Shown one piece after another: positions 50,835 to 60,505 of a stretch of 64,000 nucleotides of DNA. Location: contig AP009389.1 in the NCBI GenBank assembly GCA_000010565.1, forward strand, positions 2,728,001 to 2,792,000, given 5' to 3'. Below the pieces are notes generated by a model, which ran no database searches, was not told the DNA's origin, and saw only the letters and a program-made list of their open reading frames with translations. The DNA comes from Pelotomaculum thermopropionicum SI. GTDB lineage: Bacteria > Bacillota > Desulfotomaculia > Desulfotomaculales > Pelotomaculaceae. Both the position numbers and the translations under genes were made by a program. Within the stretch, counting starts at the first letter, position 1; every line of letters begins with the position of its first letter.

Positions 50835-50956
50835 CTCCAGTCCTTCTCCTTATAATCTATTAATCTATATTCCGGTTTAAGGCGTTAAACCAGTTTTTTT
50901 AGTATTTTTATAAAACGCCGATTCTAAACCTGAAACGCCATTCCCGCTTTAAAAGG

Positions 50957-50981
50957 TTAAACCCGCCTGAAGCGGGTTTAA
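50957..50981 (-). terminator. hairpin overlapping the carbonic anhydrase stop
   Basis: TTAAACCCGC, 5-base loop, GCGGGTTTAA; the stop codon is inside the stem and only a weak T-run follows. Confidence 0.5.
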
Positions 50982-51616
50982 TGATAAAACACTACCCTGC
51001 CGGAGCTGAGATGATACTTGGCCCCGATCAGCATGAGCCTGCCTTCTTCCATAAAATGCCTGATTACGGGACTCTTTTTCAGCTCTTCAATTGCCGACTT
51101 AATGTTCTCGTCGGCGGTTTTTTCGTAAAGCTCGCCGCCGGCAGCCCCGGCCGCAGCCGCTTTTTGCACTGACGGCCTGATTTTAGAAACTATGGCCCCG
51201 ATGCTTCCCGGAACCTCTCCGCCGTCCACGGCCGCCTGCACCGCCCCGCACTTCTCATGGCCCATCACGACAACCAGGGGCGTGTTGAGATGCTCAACGG
51301 CATACTCGACGCTCCCCAATGCGACCTGGTCAACCACATTTCCGGCCACCCGGATGACGAAAAGGTCGCCCAGGGCCTGGTCGAACAGGATCTCCGGCGG
51401 CACGCGCGAGTCGGAACAGGTCACTATCACGGCAAAAGGTTTTTGCCCCTTACTCGCCAGCTCTTCCCTCCTGGCGCCGCCCAAATCTTTTGGAGCAAGG
51501 CGGCCCTCCACAAACCTGCCGTTCCCTTCCATCAACAGCCGCCTGGCCTCTTCGCCCGTCACCGCTCCCGGCCTCTGGCAGGCCGGATTTTCCTTTTTCA
51601 ATAAATACACCCCCAC
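50978..51616 (-). CDS. beta-class carbonic anhydrase
   Basis: A 212-residue zinc enzyme interconverting CO2 and bicarbonate. Zinc and catalytic residues: CSDSRVPPE, and H-x2-C in MGHEKCGAV; also GDLFVIRVAGN. GTG at 51616, or a TTG at 51601 just before KKENPACQ, are possible starts. In a CO2/formate-metabolising cell it would balance the CO2 pool. Confidence 0.93.
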   Translation of the reverse strand: MGVYLLKKENPACQRPGAVTGEEARRLLMEGNGRFVEGRLAPKDLGGARREELASKGQKPFAVIVTCSDSRVPPEILFDQALGDLFVIRVAGNVVDQVALGSVEYAVEHLNTPLVVVMGHEKCGAVQAAVDGGEVPGSIGAIVSKIRPSVQKAAAAGAAGGELYEKTADENIKSAIEELKKSPVIRHFMEEGRLMLIGAKYHLSSGRVVFYH

Positions 51617-51690
51617 CCGTTTTTAACAATAACAACAAGTATTAAAACATTTTTGCCTTTTTAAAATGATGCAGGCGGCAAAGTTAGCCT

Positions 51691-52935
51691 TCAGGCCGTA
51701 ATTTCTTCCTCCGCAGCCTCCTTCAGCAGTCCGGCCGTTTCCGGGACGGGCAGTTCCTGCACGTCTTTTAATTTCTTTTCAATGGTGCGCGATTTTCTTG
51801 CGGCGGTTTCAATGGTGTTGCTTGCTTCTTGCAGTTTTTTCCTTGTCTTTTCAAGAATATCGCCAAACTTGCTGAATTCAGCCTTTACCGCACCGAGCAG
51901 GGCCCATACCTCGCTGGAACGCTTTTCGATGGCAAGGGTTCTGAAGCCCACCTGGAGGCTGTTCAGCAGCGCCGAAAGAGTGGTCGGCCCGGTTACAACC
52001 ACACGGTATTCCCTCAGCAGGGTATCGCACAGCCCCGGCCGGCGCAGCACTTCCGCGAACAGGCTTTCGGTGGGCAGGAACATAATGGCGAAATCGGTGG
52101 TGCCTGGTGGGTCCAGATACTTCTCCTTTATGTTCTTGGCCTCGCCTTTTATCCTCATTTCAAGCTGTCTTGCCGCCTGCTCGGCCAGCACCGGGTCGGC
52201 CTGCTCCTGGGCTTCAATCAGCCGCTGGTAATCCTCCTGGGGAAACTTGGCATCCACCGGCAGCCAGACCGGCCCGTCGCCACCGTCGCGGCCGGGCAGC
52301 TTTATGGCAAACTCCACCCTCTCGCTGCTGCCCTTCTTGGTGGGCACATTCCGGGCATACTGCTCTTCCGTAAGTATTTGCTCCAAAAGGCCGGCAAGCT
52401 GGATTTCGCCCCATATCCCCCTGGCCTTGACGTTGGTCAGCACTCTTTTAAGGTCGCCCACTCCGGCGGCCAGGGACTGCATTTCGCCCAGGCCCCTGTG
52501 CACCAGCTCCAGCCTTTCGCTGACTATCCTGAAAGAATCGCCCAGCCGTTTTTCAAGGGTGGAGTGAAGTTTCTCGTCAACCGTCGCCCTCATCTGCTCC
52601 AGCTTCAGGTTGTTGTCCTTCTGCATCAGTTGCAGCCTTTCTTCAACGGTGTCCCTTATCTTGTCGAGTTTGTATTCGCTGGTCTGGGTCAGCCTGGCCA
52701 AAATGTTGATTATTTCCTCCCTGAGCTGCTTTGCGCTTATGCCGCTCTCCTCCCTGTTCCTGGCGATTTCCTCCCTGATCATCCTTTCGCTTTTTTCCTG
52801 GTTTTTTTCCAGGGAGGCAAAGTAAACGTCAAACTCGGGCGGCTTTACCCTCCTCAGGTGCAGAAAAAGGACTGCCAGCAGGATAACGGCCGCCACGTTA
52901 AAAATTAGCGATACGGCCACCAGTGAACCGCTCAC
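51691..52935 (-). CDS. rmuC: DNA recombination protein RmuC homologue
   Basis: About 414 residues. N-terminal membrane anchor (VAVSLIFNVAAVILLAVLFL), a long coiled coil (about 40-160), then the RmuC nuclease-like domain with LPVDAKFPQEDYQRL and FLPTESLFAEVL. RmuC limits inversions at short inverted repeats. The GTG at 52935 with GAGGGGGG upstream is preferred over the longer frame from 52956. Confidence 0.92.
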   Translation of the reverse strand: MSGSLVAVSLIFNVAAVILLAVLFLHLRRVKPPEFDVYFASLEKNQEKSERMIREEIARNREESGISAKQLREEIINILARLTQTSEYKLDKIRDTVEERLQLMQKDNNLKLEQMRATVDEKLHSTLEKRLGDSFRIVSERLELVHRGLGEMQSLAAGVGDLKRVLTNVKARGIWGEIQLAGLLEQILTEEQYARNVPTKKGSSERVEFAIKLPGRDGGDGPVWLPVDAKFPQEDYQRLIEAQEQADPVLAEQAARQLEMRIKGEAKNIKEKYLDPPGTTDFAIMFLPTESLFAEVLRRPGLCDTLLREYRVVVTGPTTLSALLNSLQVGFRTLAIEKRSSEVWALLGAVKAEFSKFGDILEKTRKKLQEASNTIETAARKSRTIEKKLKDVQELPVPETAGLLKEAAEEEITA

Positions 52936-52961
52936 CCAAAAACCCCCCCTCACCAAAAGGT

Positions 52962-53651
52962 TTACGTTTCGTCGTGCCAGCCTTCCTCGCCAACCAGCGG
53001 GACGAAAAAGACGGTCCCCAGTTTTTTCACGTTATAGCCGCCGTCAAGGGCGCGCCGCACCACCAGCAGTTCCTGCCAGCGCTTGTCCCCCACCGGCGCC
53101 ACCAGCCGGCCGCCCGGCTTGAGCTGGCCGCACAGGGTTTGCGGCACTGCAGGGGCCCCGGCCGAAACGATAATGCCGTCGAAAGGCGCGGCCTCGGGCC
53201 ATCCCTTTGTCCCGTCGCCGGTGCGGACGTATATGTTGTCGTACTTCAAACTCTGGAAAAGGGAGCGGGCCCCCCTGGCCAGGCTGTCGAAGCGCTCGAT
53301 TGTGTAAACCACGGAAACTATGCGGGAAAGGACGGCTGCCGCGTAGCCCGAGCCGGTCCCCACCTCCAGGACGCGGTCCGACGGGGCCGGTTCCAGGGCC
53401 TCGATCATCAGCGCCACGATATAGGGCTGGCTTATCGTCTGCCCCTCCCCGATGGCGAGCGGCCCGTCCTGGTAGGCGTACTCCTGCAGGTGCTTCGGGA
53501 CAAAGCGGTGGCGGGGCACTTCGAGCATGCTCTGAATCACGTCATCGTTTTCTATGCCGCGTGAAATAAGCTGTTCGTAAACCATCCGGCGGCGCTCGCC
53601 GGCCCGGTTGTCATCATCTTTTTCTTTACCTGCGGCTCGCTTCAGCAGCAT
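52962..53651 (-). CDS. pcm: protein-L-isoaspartate O-methyltransferase
   Basis: SAM-dependent repair of isoaspartyl residues. 229 residues with MIEALEPAPSDRVLEVGTGSGYAAAVLS (SAM motif around the GTGSGY) and GQTISQPYIVALM. ATG with AAGGAGG. Between RmuC and the cyclic-nucleotide-binding protein gene. Confidence 0.94.
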   Translation of the reverse strand: MLLKRAAGKEKDDDNRAGERRRMVYEQLISRGIENDDVIQSMLEVPRHRFVPKHLQEYAYQDGPLAIGEGQTISQPYIVALMIEALEPAPSDRVLEVGTGSGYAAAVLSRIVSVVYTIERFDSLARGARSLFQSLKYDNIYVRTGDGTKGWPEAAPFDGIIVSAGAPAVPQTLCGQLKPGGRLVAPVGDKRWQELLVVRRALDGGYNVKKLGTVFFVPLVGEEGWHDET

Positions 53652-53663
53652 GGCTGGTCCTCC

Positions 53664-54983
53664 TTAAACCTTCATCTCCTGTTCCTGCCTGACCCTCTGG
53701 CGCAGTTCGGCCCAGGCTTCCCTGGCCTGGTTTATTACCGCCGTTGCCGCAGATTTTGCCGGGTGCCTTAAAATCCGCTCCATCCACCTGGTCGCTTCCT
53801 GGTTGTTCCCCGCCCTCATATTCAGGATCGCAATCAGGTAAACGATGTTCAGCTCCGACTTCGGATCGACAAAGTCTTCCTTCTCATAGGCCTGTTCCAG
53901 ACAGGCAGCGGCTTTTTTTATGTACTTTAGCTCTTTCTCCTCATCGCCCTTAAAGCGGAACAGCCACGCCGCCTTCAGGTACAGCATGCCTTTCTTTGAC
54001 ATCTTCACCGGAATGCTTTCGATACAGAGCAGGGCCAGCAAAAACGTTTCCACGGCCTGCTCCAGGGAACGTTCGCCGCCGTATTCTTTTAACGGCCGGC
54101 TCCGCCAGACCGTGGCAAGCAGGCCCTTCACTTTCTCTTTCTGCCCGGGGCTGAGCCGGGTGTTTAAAATGCTTTCGTCGAAGGCAAAGCCGCAGGCGGG
54201 GCAGACCATTATTTCGTAAAACAGCGGGTTGACCGTTTCGTAGTGCTTGCAATAGTCGTTGTCTATCTTTTGCACGCGCAGGTATTTGGACCTTACCTTA
54301 GGCGAGTCAAATTTTGATTCACAGATGGGGCATGCATACTTTTTATAAAAAAGCATGTCCTTAACTTCCACTTCGTCTTTGCCCGGCCCGGCCGGGGCGT
54401 CCTGTGCGGCATCTTCCAGGTGTTTTTCCAGCATCCCTTCAAAAAAGCCGTCTTCCTGCCCTGAATCAGGCGCATCCGGGCTTACTCCGGAAAGGGCGTC
54501 CGGCAGGTGCACTTTCCGCTCCGGGTGCCTGCTGCCAAGCACAGTCAGGACCCTAAGGCGGTAGTCGGCCTGCCTTAGCTTCCTGCTCAGGTTTTCTATT
54601 ATCTTTAAAGAAACCTGGAGGTTTTCCTTTAAAAAGTCCAGAAAATCCTGCCGGTAAAGGCAAAAGCAAACCGTATCCTCCAGCGCCCTTGCCCAGGCCG
54701 GCCGCCTCCCGCCGTCCAGCAGGCTCATTTCCCCGAAAAAACCCGGCTGCTCAATCGTTTCAATGGGCATTTCCCGGCCGCCGGCCAATACGGTATAGAC
54801 AAGCACTTTCCCCGCAGAGACAAGGTACAGGCAGGAGCCTTCGTCCCCTTCTTTATAGATTACCGAGCCCTTATCAAAGCGGCTCAGCTGCATCTTTCCG
54901 GCAAGGCCGTGCAGGGGGTACCCGATGTCCTTAAAAATATACACTTTCTCAAGCAAATTTACCAGGTCCGCCGCGTTCAACAA
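53664..54983 (-). CDS. cyclic-nucleotide-binding/DUF2225 fusion protein
   Basis: A 439-residue protein. Residues 20-150 form a Crp-type sensor domain (VIYKEGDEGSCLYLVSAGKV, GFFGEMSLLDG), without a DNA-binding helix-turn-helix. Residues 210-420 are DUF2225, with CPICESKF, CPACGFAF and a C-terminal TPR-like helical part. It could sense a ligand and act on a protein partner. TTG start with AAGGGGATGA. Function unknown. Confidence 0.82.
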   Translation of the reverse strand: MLNAADLVNLLEKVYIFKDIGYPLHGLAGKMQLSRFDKGSVIYKEGDEGSCLYLVSAGKVLVYTVLAGGREMPIETIEQPGFFGEMSLLDGGRRPAWARALEDTVCFCLYRQDFLDFLKENLQVSLKIIENLSRKLRQADYRLRVLTVLGSRHPERKVHLPDALSGVSPDAPDSGQEDGFFEGMLEKHLEDAAQDAPAGPGKDEVEVKDMLFYKKYACPICESKFDSPKVRSKYLRVQKIDNDYCKHYETVNPLFYEIMVCPACGFAFDESILNTRLSPGQKEKVKGLLATVWRSRPLKEYGGERSLEQAVETFLLALLCIESIPVKMSKKGMLYLKAAWLFRFKGDEEKELKYIKKAAACLEQAYEKEDFVDPKSELNIVYLIAILNMRAGNNQEATRWMERILRHPAKSAATAVINQAREAWAELRQRVRQEQEMKV

Positions 54984-55115
54984 ATCATCCCCTTACATGA
55001 GCCAGCGGTCTACATCTTGCCGCCGGTCTAAATATAAAATTTAACCGGACATTCATTATTTTGGCTGCCCGGGCGAATATACCTTCCGGCCTGCAGGAAT
55101 TTTTTTAAGAGCGCT

Positions 55116-55147
55116 AAAAAATGCAGGGCCCGTTTCCGGAGCCCCGC
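55116..55147 (-). terminator. terminator after the thiamine-binding gene
   Basis: Minus strand GC-rich stem with GAAA loop (GCGGGGCTC/GGGCCCTGC) followed by ATTTTTT. Confidence 0.75.
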
Positions 55148-55188
55148 CTTTAAGCAATCTTTTCCTTTCTTGAACCCTTGCCCGGCAA

Positions 55189-55431
55189 TTAACCTGCCGC
55201 GTTTGAAATGGTAACCACCATGCTTACCTCGCTCTTTTCCCTGGCCCGGTCGAACAGGGCCTTCAGGCCGGCCCACACCTCCTCCTCGGTTCCCTGCAGC
55301 ATGGTCGAGATGGGCCCGACGTTGGTCTGCAGGTTGTAACGGTTGAGAGATTCCAGCGAATCGCTTATAATCCGGCTGGCATTGGTTGTTTTTTGAGGAT
55401 AAAGAGATACTTCTGCCGTCAGCAAAGCCAT
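55189..55431 (-). CDS. MTH1187/YqgV-family thiamine-binding protein
   Basis: An 80-residue ferredoxin-like-fold protein with AEVSLYPQKT, NVGPISTMLQG and the C-terminal VSMVVTISNA, typical of the DUF77/thiamine-binding family. ATG with GGGAGG. Probably binds thiamine or a derivative in the cytoplasm. Confidence 0.85.
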   Translation of the reverse strand: MALLTAEVSLYPQKTTNASRIISDSLESLNRYNLQTNVGPISTMLQGTEEEVWAGLKALFDRAREKSEVSMVVTISNAAG

Positions 55432-55505
55432 CTGCCTCCCTGTTTTTTTTAGGTTGGCTTTATTATGCTAAAACGGGCCGCTTTTTATTATACATCTGCC
55501 GGTTT

Positions 55506-58500
55506 TTAGCCGGCGGCGCCCGGCGCCGCCTTTTTTGCCAGCCGGCCGGAAATCTTCTTCCCCATGTCGTCAAAAATAGTGTAAACCACCGGCACCAGCA
55601 CCAGCGTAATCAAGGTGGACAGCGTCAGCCCGAAGGCAATGACCACGGCCATGGGGGCCTGGCTTTCCGAACCTTCTCCCCCTCCGAAGGCCATGGGTAA
55701 AATGGCCAGAACGGTGGTGAGGGCCGTCATGAGGATGGGGCGGAGCCTGACCGGGCCGGCCTCCAGAATGGCCTGGTTGCGCTCGTAACCCCTTTTCCTG
55801 AGCGTGTTGATATAGTCAACCAGCACGATGGCGTTGTTCATCACTATGCCGATGAGCATGATCGCCCCCAGCAGGGCAGGCACGCTGATGGCGTGGCCGG
55901 TAAGCCCCAGCCCCAGGACTACCCCCACAAATGTGGGCGGCAGGCAGAACATTATTATGAAGGGCTGGAAAAGGGACTCAAACTGGGCCACCATGACCAT
56001 GAAAACCAGCACCACCGAGAGAAGCATGGCCGTGCCCAGGGAACTGAACGACTCGGCCATATCCCTGGCCTCGCCCCCGAATTCGAACATATACCCTTCC
56101 GGCAGGGAAAAACTGCTCAGCCTGTTCTGGATCTCCCTGTTCACGCTTCCGCTGTCGCGCCCGGAGATGTCCGCCGTAACGGTGACCTCCCGGTTCTGCG
56201 AGGACCTGGTTATTTCCATGGGGGCATCCTGGCTTTGAATGCGGGCCACCGCGCTCAAGGGCACCCTCGCCCCGGACGGCGACACAACGGTCAGGTTGGG
56301 CAGGGTGTCCAGGCTGGCCCTGGAGTTTCTGGCCAGCTCCAGCCTTATGTCAACCTCGTCGTCACCGGTGCGCATCTTGCTCACCACCTGGCCGTCGTAG
56401 GAAATGAGCACGGCGGACAGGATCTGGGAGGCCGACAGGCCGTAGCGGGCGGCCTTTTCCCTGTCCACGACGACCATCATTTCCGGCCTGGTTTCATCCA
56501 GCGAGTTCTTGACGTTTCTCGTTCCTTCAACCTTTTTGACGACTTCCACAATCGAATCGCCAATCTGCCGCAGCATGGCCAGGTCCTCTCCCCGCACGGT
56601 TATCTCCACCGGGCTGGCGGACGGACCCATGGAAGCGCTGCTGACGCTGACGGTAATTTCGGCCCCCGGCACGCCGGATACGGCCCGCCGCAGCTTCTCC
56701 GCCGCCTCCTGGGTGGTTATCTCCCTCTGCTCCAGGGGCTTGAGCTTGATCTGCAGCGTTGCCCTCTCCCCGCTGGTTATTCCCAAAAAGGCCAGTTCGC
56801 CCGAGCCGACGGTGGTGAAGATGTTCTCTATCTCGGCAATTTCGTTCCTGGCCAGGCTTTCCAAGTCGGAGGCAATTTTCGCCGTTTCGTCAATTTTTGT
56901 ACCCGGGGGCATTTCCACGCTGACGGTTATTTCCCCCTGGTCGGTAGCTGGTATGAATTCCGCGCCTATTAAAGGGGTGGCGGCAATGCTCAAAACCAGC
57001 AGCACTACCGTTAAAATTACCACTTTCCTGCGGTTGCCCAGCGCCCAGGCCAGCAAGTTCCTGTAAAACCCGTTCAGCCAGTGCAAAAAGGCCGAAAAAA
57101 TACTCACCGGGTTTTTTGTTTTTAATCCGGACACGTGCACGGTCGGCGGCGTCACGTTTTTCAAAAGCCTGGACGAGAGCATGGGCACCAGGGTCAGGGC
57201 GGTAGCCAGGGCGGCTATGTGGGAAAAGCTGACGGTCAGGGCCATTGGCTTGAAGACCAGACCGGCAATTCCCTGCACGAACACGATGGGCAGAAACACC
57301 ACCACCTGGGCCGACGCCGAGGCGATAACGGCCGTTCCCACCTCCGCCGTGCCGGTCCTGGCGGCCTCGATCAAACCCGCGCCTTTCTCCAGGTAGCGGT
57401 AAATGCTTTCCAGCACCACCACGGAGAAGTCCACCAGCGACCCCAGCCCCAGCACCAGGCCGCCCAGGGTGATGACGTTGATGGACTGGCCTCCGAAGTA
57501 CATCATGGTAAAGGTGGCAATAATCGAGATGGGTATGACCAGGGCCACCACCAGGGTACTGCGGGCGCTGCGCAGGAAAAGGTAGAGCACCGCCACGGCA
57601 AACAAGCCGCCCAACAGGCCGTGCTCAATCACGTTGTCAATCGACTGCCGGATAAACTCCGAACTGTCCATAACGGTGTCTATCTTTACTCCGGCGGGAA
57701 GCGTTTTGTTCAGATCCTCAATTTCGCGCCTGATGCTTTTGGCCACCTGGACCGTGTTGGCCCCCGAGGCCTTCATAATGTCAATGCCCAGCGAGGGTCT
57801 GCCGTTCACAAAGGTATAGCTGTTTGCATCTTTAAAGGAGTCTTCCACCGAGGCTATGTCCGACAGGGCAACCGAATTCCCCCCGCCAAGGCTTACCCTT
57901 ATTTTTTTGATATCCTCAAGAGTGTTGTATTCGCCCGACACCCTCAGGGAAATTTCACCGGAGCCCTTCTCAATTTTGCCCGCGCTCCCGGAGACGTTGT
58001 CCCCGGCCAGGGCCTGGGTGACCTGGGGGATGCTCAGGCCGTAGGTTTCCATTTTGGCCTGGTCCAGCCTGACCCGGATCTCCCTTTCCCTGCCCCCGCT
58101 TATGGATGCCGTGGCCACTCCCTCTATTCTCTCCAGGCGGGGCTTGATAATATCTTCGGCTATTTTCTTCAGCCCGACCACGTCCGCCCCTTCCACCGAA
58201 AGCCACATGATGGCCATGGCGTTGGGATCGGCCTTTATAGTCCTGGGCGGCTGGGCGTCGTCGGGAAGCACGCCCCTGACCATGTCCAGCTTTTCCCTCA
58301 GGTCATTGACGGCGTTGTCCACGTCGGTGCCCCAGTTAAACTGGACGATGACCAGCGAGTTGCCGTAGCTGGAAATGGACATGACCTCCTTGATGTTGCT
58401 GACGGTGGACACGGCCGACTCGATGGGCTTGGTGACGGTTTTTTCCACCTCGGCCGGATCGGCCCCGGCATAAGAGGTGGTTATTACGGCCACCGGTATT

Positions 58501-58622
58501 TCCATGTCCGGAAACAGGTCTACGCGCAGCCGGGGAAAGGACACCAGCCCCAGCAGCACCAGCGCGACGATAAACATGGTCACGGCCAGGGGGCGGTTAA
58601 TGGAGAACTCGGACAGCTTCAT
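55506..58622 (-). CDS. RND-family efflux pump (AcrB/HAE1-like)
   Basis: A 1038-residue proton-driven exporter. Twelve membrane helices in two sets of six and two large outer loops; N-terminus INRPLAVTMFIVALVLLGL, GLVLGLGSLVDFSVVVLESI and GIVMNNAIVLVDYIN contain the conserved helix-4 and helix-10 regions. Its ATG overlaps the adaptor stop by one base (TGATG). No outer-membrane channel gene is present, as expected in a monoderm. Confidence 0.95.
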   Translation of the reverse strand: MKLSEFSINRPLAVTMFIVALVLLGLVSFPRLRVDLFPDMEIPVAVITTSYAGADPAEVEKTVTKPIESAVSTVSNIKEVMSISSYGNSLVIVQFNWGTDVDNAVNDLREKLDMVRGVLPDDAQPPRTIKADPNAMAIMWLSVEGADVVGLKKIAEDIIKPRLERIEGVATASISGGREREIRVRLDQAKMETYGLSIPQVTQALAGDNVSGSAGKIEKGSGEISLRVSGEYNTLEDIKKIRVSLGGGNSVALSDIASVEDSFKDANSYTFVNGRPSLGIDIMKASGANTVQVAKSIRREIEDLNKTLPAGVKIDTVMDSSEFIRQSIDNVIEHGLLGGLFAVAVLYLFLRSARSTLVVALVIPISIIATFTMMYFGGQSINVITLGGLVLGLGSLVDFSVVVLESIYRYLEKGAGLIEAARTGTAEVGTAVIASASAQVVVFLPIVFVQGIAGLVFKPMALTVSFSHIAALATALTLVPMLSSRLLKNVTPPTVHVSGLKTKNPVSIFSAFLHWLNGFYRNLLAWALGNRRKVVILTVVLLVLSIAATPLIGAEFIPATDQGEITVSVEMPPGTKIDETAKIASDLESLARNEIAEIENIFTTVGSGELAFLGITSGERATLQIKLKPLEQREITTQEAAEKLRRAVSGVPGAEITVSVSSASMGPSASPVEITVRGEDLAMLRQIGDSIVEVVKKVEGTRNVKNSLDETRPEMMVVVDREKAARYGLSASQILSAVLISYDGQVVSKMRTGDDEVDIRLELARNSRASLDTLPNLTVVSPSGARVPLSAVARIQSQDAPMEITRSSQNREVTVTADISGRDSGSVNREIQNRLSSFSLPEGYMFEFGGEARDMAESFSSLGTAMLLSVVLVFMVMVAQFESLFQPFIIMFCLPPTFVGVVLGLGLTGHAISVPALLGAIMLIGIVMNNAIVLVDYINTLRKRGYERNQAILEAGPVRLRPILMTALTTVLAILPMAFGGGEGSESQAPMAVVIAFGLTLSTLITLVLVPVVYTIFDDMGKKISGRLAKKAAPGAAG

Positions 58623-59743
58623 CAGGGTTGTCCCCCTTCCGCGTTAACCACTTTGACCTTCTGGCCGTCGGCAACCAGCCTGTTACCCTTTACGATGACG
58701 GCCGCCCCCTCGCTGAGCCCTTCTTTTATTTCGGCCAGCTCATCGGTTATCACGCCCGGCTTGACCTGTTTCTCCCTGGCCACGCCGTCCTCCACCGTAA
58801 ATACGTAATACGCCCCGTCGCGCTCGATCAGCGCGCCGGCCGGCACCGTCAGCGCCGCCTTAGCCGTTCCGACGGGAATCTTCAGGGTCGCCACCATGCC
58901 CGGCCTTATTTCCCCCTGGGCGTTGTCCAGAAAGATTTCCACCGGGAAGGCCCGGGTGGCCGGGTCGCTCTTCGGCCCCACCGAAACTACGGTGCCCGTC
59001 ACCGTTTTTCCCAGCACGCCGATGCTTACCTGCACCTGCGATCCTTTTTGGATCGAGCTAATTACATTTTCGGATACGTTTACCTTCACCTTCACCGTAT
59101 CCATATTGACCACGGTCACCGCCGCCCCCTGCGGACCGGCCATTTCGCCGCTGTGCACGTTAACGGCGGCAACGTGTCCCGCAATGGGGGAGGTTACCGT
59201 ATGGTTGGCGAGGTTCTCCCGGGCGCCGGCCAGGGCCGCTTCGGCCTGCCTTAACTGCTCTTCGGCCAGTTGCAGCCCCAGGCGGGCGTTGCTGAGGGCG
59301 CTTTCAGCCTCCTCAAACTGCGCCCTGGAAACGGCCTGGGCCTGGTACAGGGCGCTTATGCGGCTGTAGTTCCGCTCCGCATCGGCCAGGGCCTGACGGG
59401 CCTTGAGAACGTTCACGCCGGCCGTGCCCGCCGCAGCCTCCGCCTGGGCAACAGAATTGCGGGCTTCAGAAGATTCCAGGACCAAAAGCGCCTGGCCCCT
59501 CGCCACCCTGTCGCCGACCGACACGTTAACCGTGCTCACCCGTCCGGAAACCTTCGGCGCCACGTCGGCCTCCTCGCTGGCAATTACCTCGCCGGTTGCA
59601 TCGAGAATGCTGGACAGGTCCTTAACAGCTGCCGCGGCGGTTTCCACCGGGGGTATGTACTCTTCGGCTGGCGGCGGCTTTTTGCCGCATCCGGACAGGG
59701 CTACGGCCAGCACCAGTAAAAATACAAAACGCCAACACTTCAA
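58622..59743 (-). CDS. RND efflux adaptor lipoprotein
   Basis: A 373-residue membrane-fusion protein. Lipobox ALSGC near residue 19, biotinyl-lipoyl-like and long coiled-coil hairpin (about 90-170), beta-barrel domain and C-terminal GLSEGAAVIVKGNRLVADGQKV. TTG start with AGGAGGAG. Second gene of the TetR-adaptor-pump operon; attaches to the outer face of the membrane. Confidence 0.94.
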   Translation of the reverse strand: MKCWRFVFLLVLAVALSGCGKKPPPAEEYIPPVETAAAAVKDLSSILDATGEVIASEEADVAPKVSGRVSTVNVSVGDRVARGQALLVLESSEARNSVAQAEAAAGTAGVNVLKARQALADAERNYSRISALYQAQAVSRAQFEEAESALSNARLGLQLAEEQLRQAEAALAGARENLANHTVTSPIAGHVAAVNVHSGEMAGPQGAAVTVVNMDTVKVKVNVSENVISSIQKGSQVQVSIGVLGKTVTGTVVSVGPKSDPATRAFPVEIFLDNAQGEIRPGMVATLKIPVGTAKAALTVPAGALIERDGAYYVFTVEDGVAREKQVKPGVITDELAEIKEGLSEGAAVIVKGNRLVADGQKVKVVNAEGGQP

Positions 59744-59791
59744 GACTGACTCCTCCTTAATCTATTAATACCGAACGGCAGGTTTTGCGGT

Positions 59792-60394
59792 TTAAATAAT
59801 TGCCTGCCGGTTCAACAGGCCTTCCAGGCAGATACTCATGGCGGTTTTGGCGACACGTCGCAGCAAGGAGATATCTTTATGCTTGAAGTGCCATCTCATC
59901 ACCAGTCCGTGAAACATGGTCACGAAAATTTCGGAGGCGACCCCGGCATCCAGGGACTTGAACTCCCCGTCCTCAATCCCACGGCTTATAACGGCGGCAA
60001 TGATGCTCTCTTCCGACCGGCGTTCCATCAACTCGCGCAGGCGGTTTATGACGCTGTCGTCCCTGACCGCCATCACGAACTCGTTAATCAGCGAGAGTAC
60101 CGGCGAGCGTGCCCGTTCAACGGTAAAATCGACAAACCTGGCAAGCTTTGCGGTGGCCGGTTCATCCAGCTTGAGGCAGGTTTCCAGGGCCTTTCTGTTC
60201 TCGTCCAGCCATTTTTCAACCAGGTAGAGGAATATTTCCTCCTTGCTTTTAAAGTGCCAGTATATGCCGCCCTTGCTCACCCCGGAGGCTTTCACTATGC
60301 TGTCTACCGAGGTTCCGCTGTATCCCGAGGCAAGAAAGCAGGACATGGCGGCGTCCGCAATTAAATCTTTTTTAGCCTCTCTCTTCAATACCAT
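59792..60394 (-). CDS. TetR-family repressor of the RND pump
   Basis: A 200-residue regulator. N-terminal helix-turn-helix GYSGTSVDSIVKASGVSKGG followed by IYWHFKSKEE, and a helical ligand domain. ATG with GGGGGGAGG. The palindrome at 60411-60428 lies between its promoter and its start codon, so it probably represses its own operon. Confidence 0.93.
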   Translation of the reverse strand: MVLKREAKKDLIADAAMSCFLASGYSGTSVDSIVKASGVSKGGIYWHFKSKEEIFLYLVEKWLDENRKALETCLKLDEPATAKLARFVDFTVERARSPVLSLINEFVMAVRDDSVINRLRELMERRSEESIIAAVISRGIEDGEFKSLDAGVASEIFVTMFHGLVMRWHFKHKDISLLRRVAKTAMSICLEGLLNRQAII

Positions 60395-60410
60395 TCCTCC
60401 CCCCTCCCCC

Positions 60411-60428
60411 AGACAGACTGGTCGGTCT
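60411..60428. promoter_or_regulatory. TetR-type operator
   Basis: An 18-base palindrome AGAC-A-GAC-TG-GTC-G-GTCT (14 of 18 symmetric) just after the -10 box of the tetR promoter. Confidence 0.7.
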
Positions 60429-60433
60429 TTTAT

Positions 60434-60462
60434 ATTTTACGATCCAGATTATCCCTTGTCAA
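60434..60462 (-). promoter_or_regulatory. sigma-A promoter of the tetR-adaptor-pump operon
   Basis: Minus strand TTGACA (60462-60457), 17 bases, TAAAAT (60439-60434). A strong consensus match. Confidence 0.8.
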
Positions 60463-60505
60463 TGCAACCCACGCCCAAAAAATCTGCTGAAATGATGTAA
60501 TGCTT

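Noticed and set aside
57135-58808. 557-residue plus-strand open frame opposite the RND pump
   Set aside because: His/Gly-rich shadow sequence without family resemblance; the RND frame is unmistakable.
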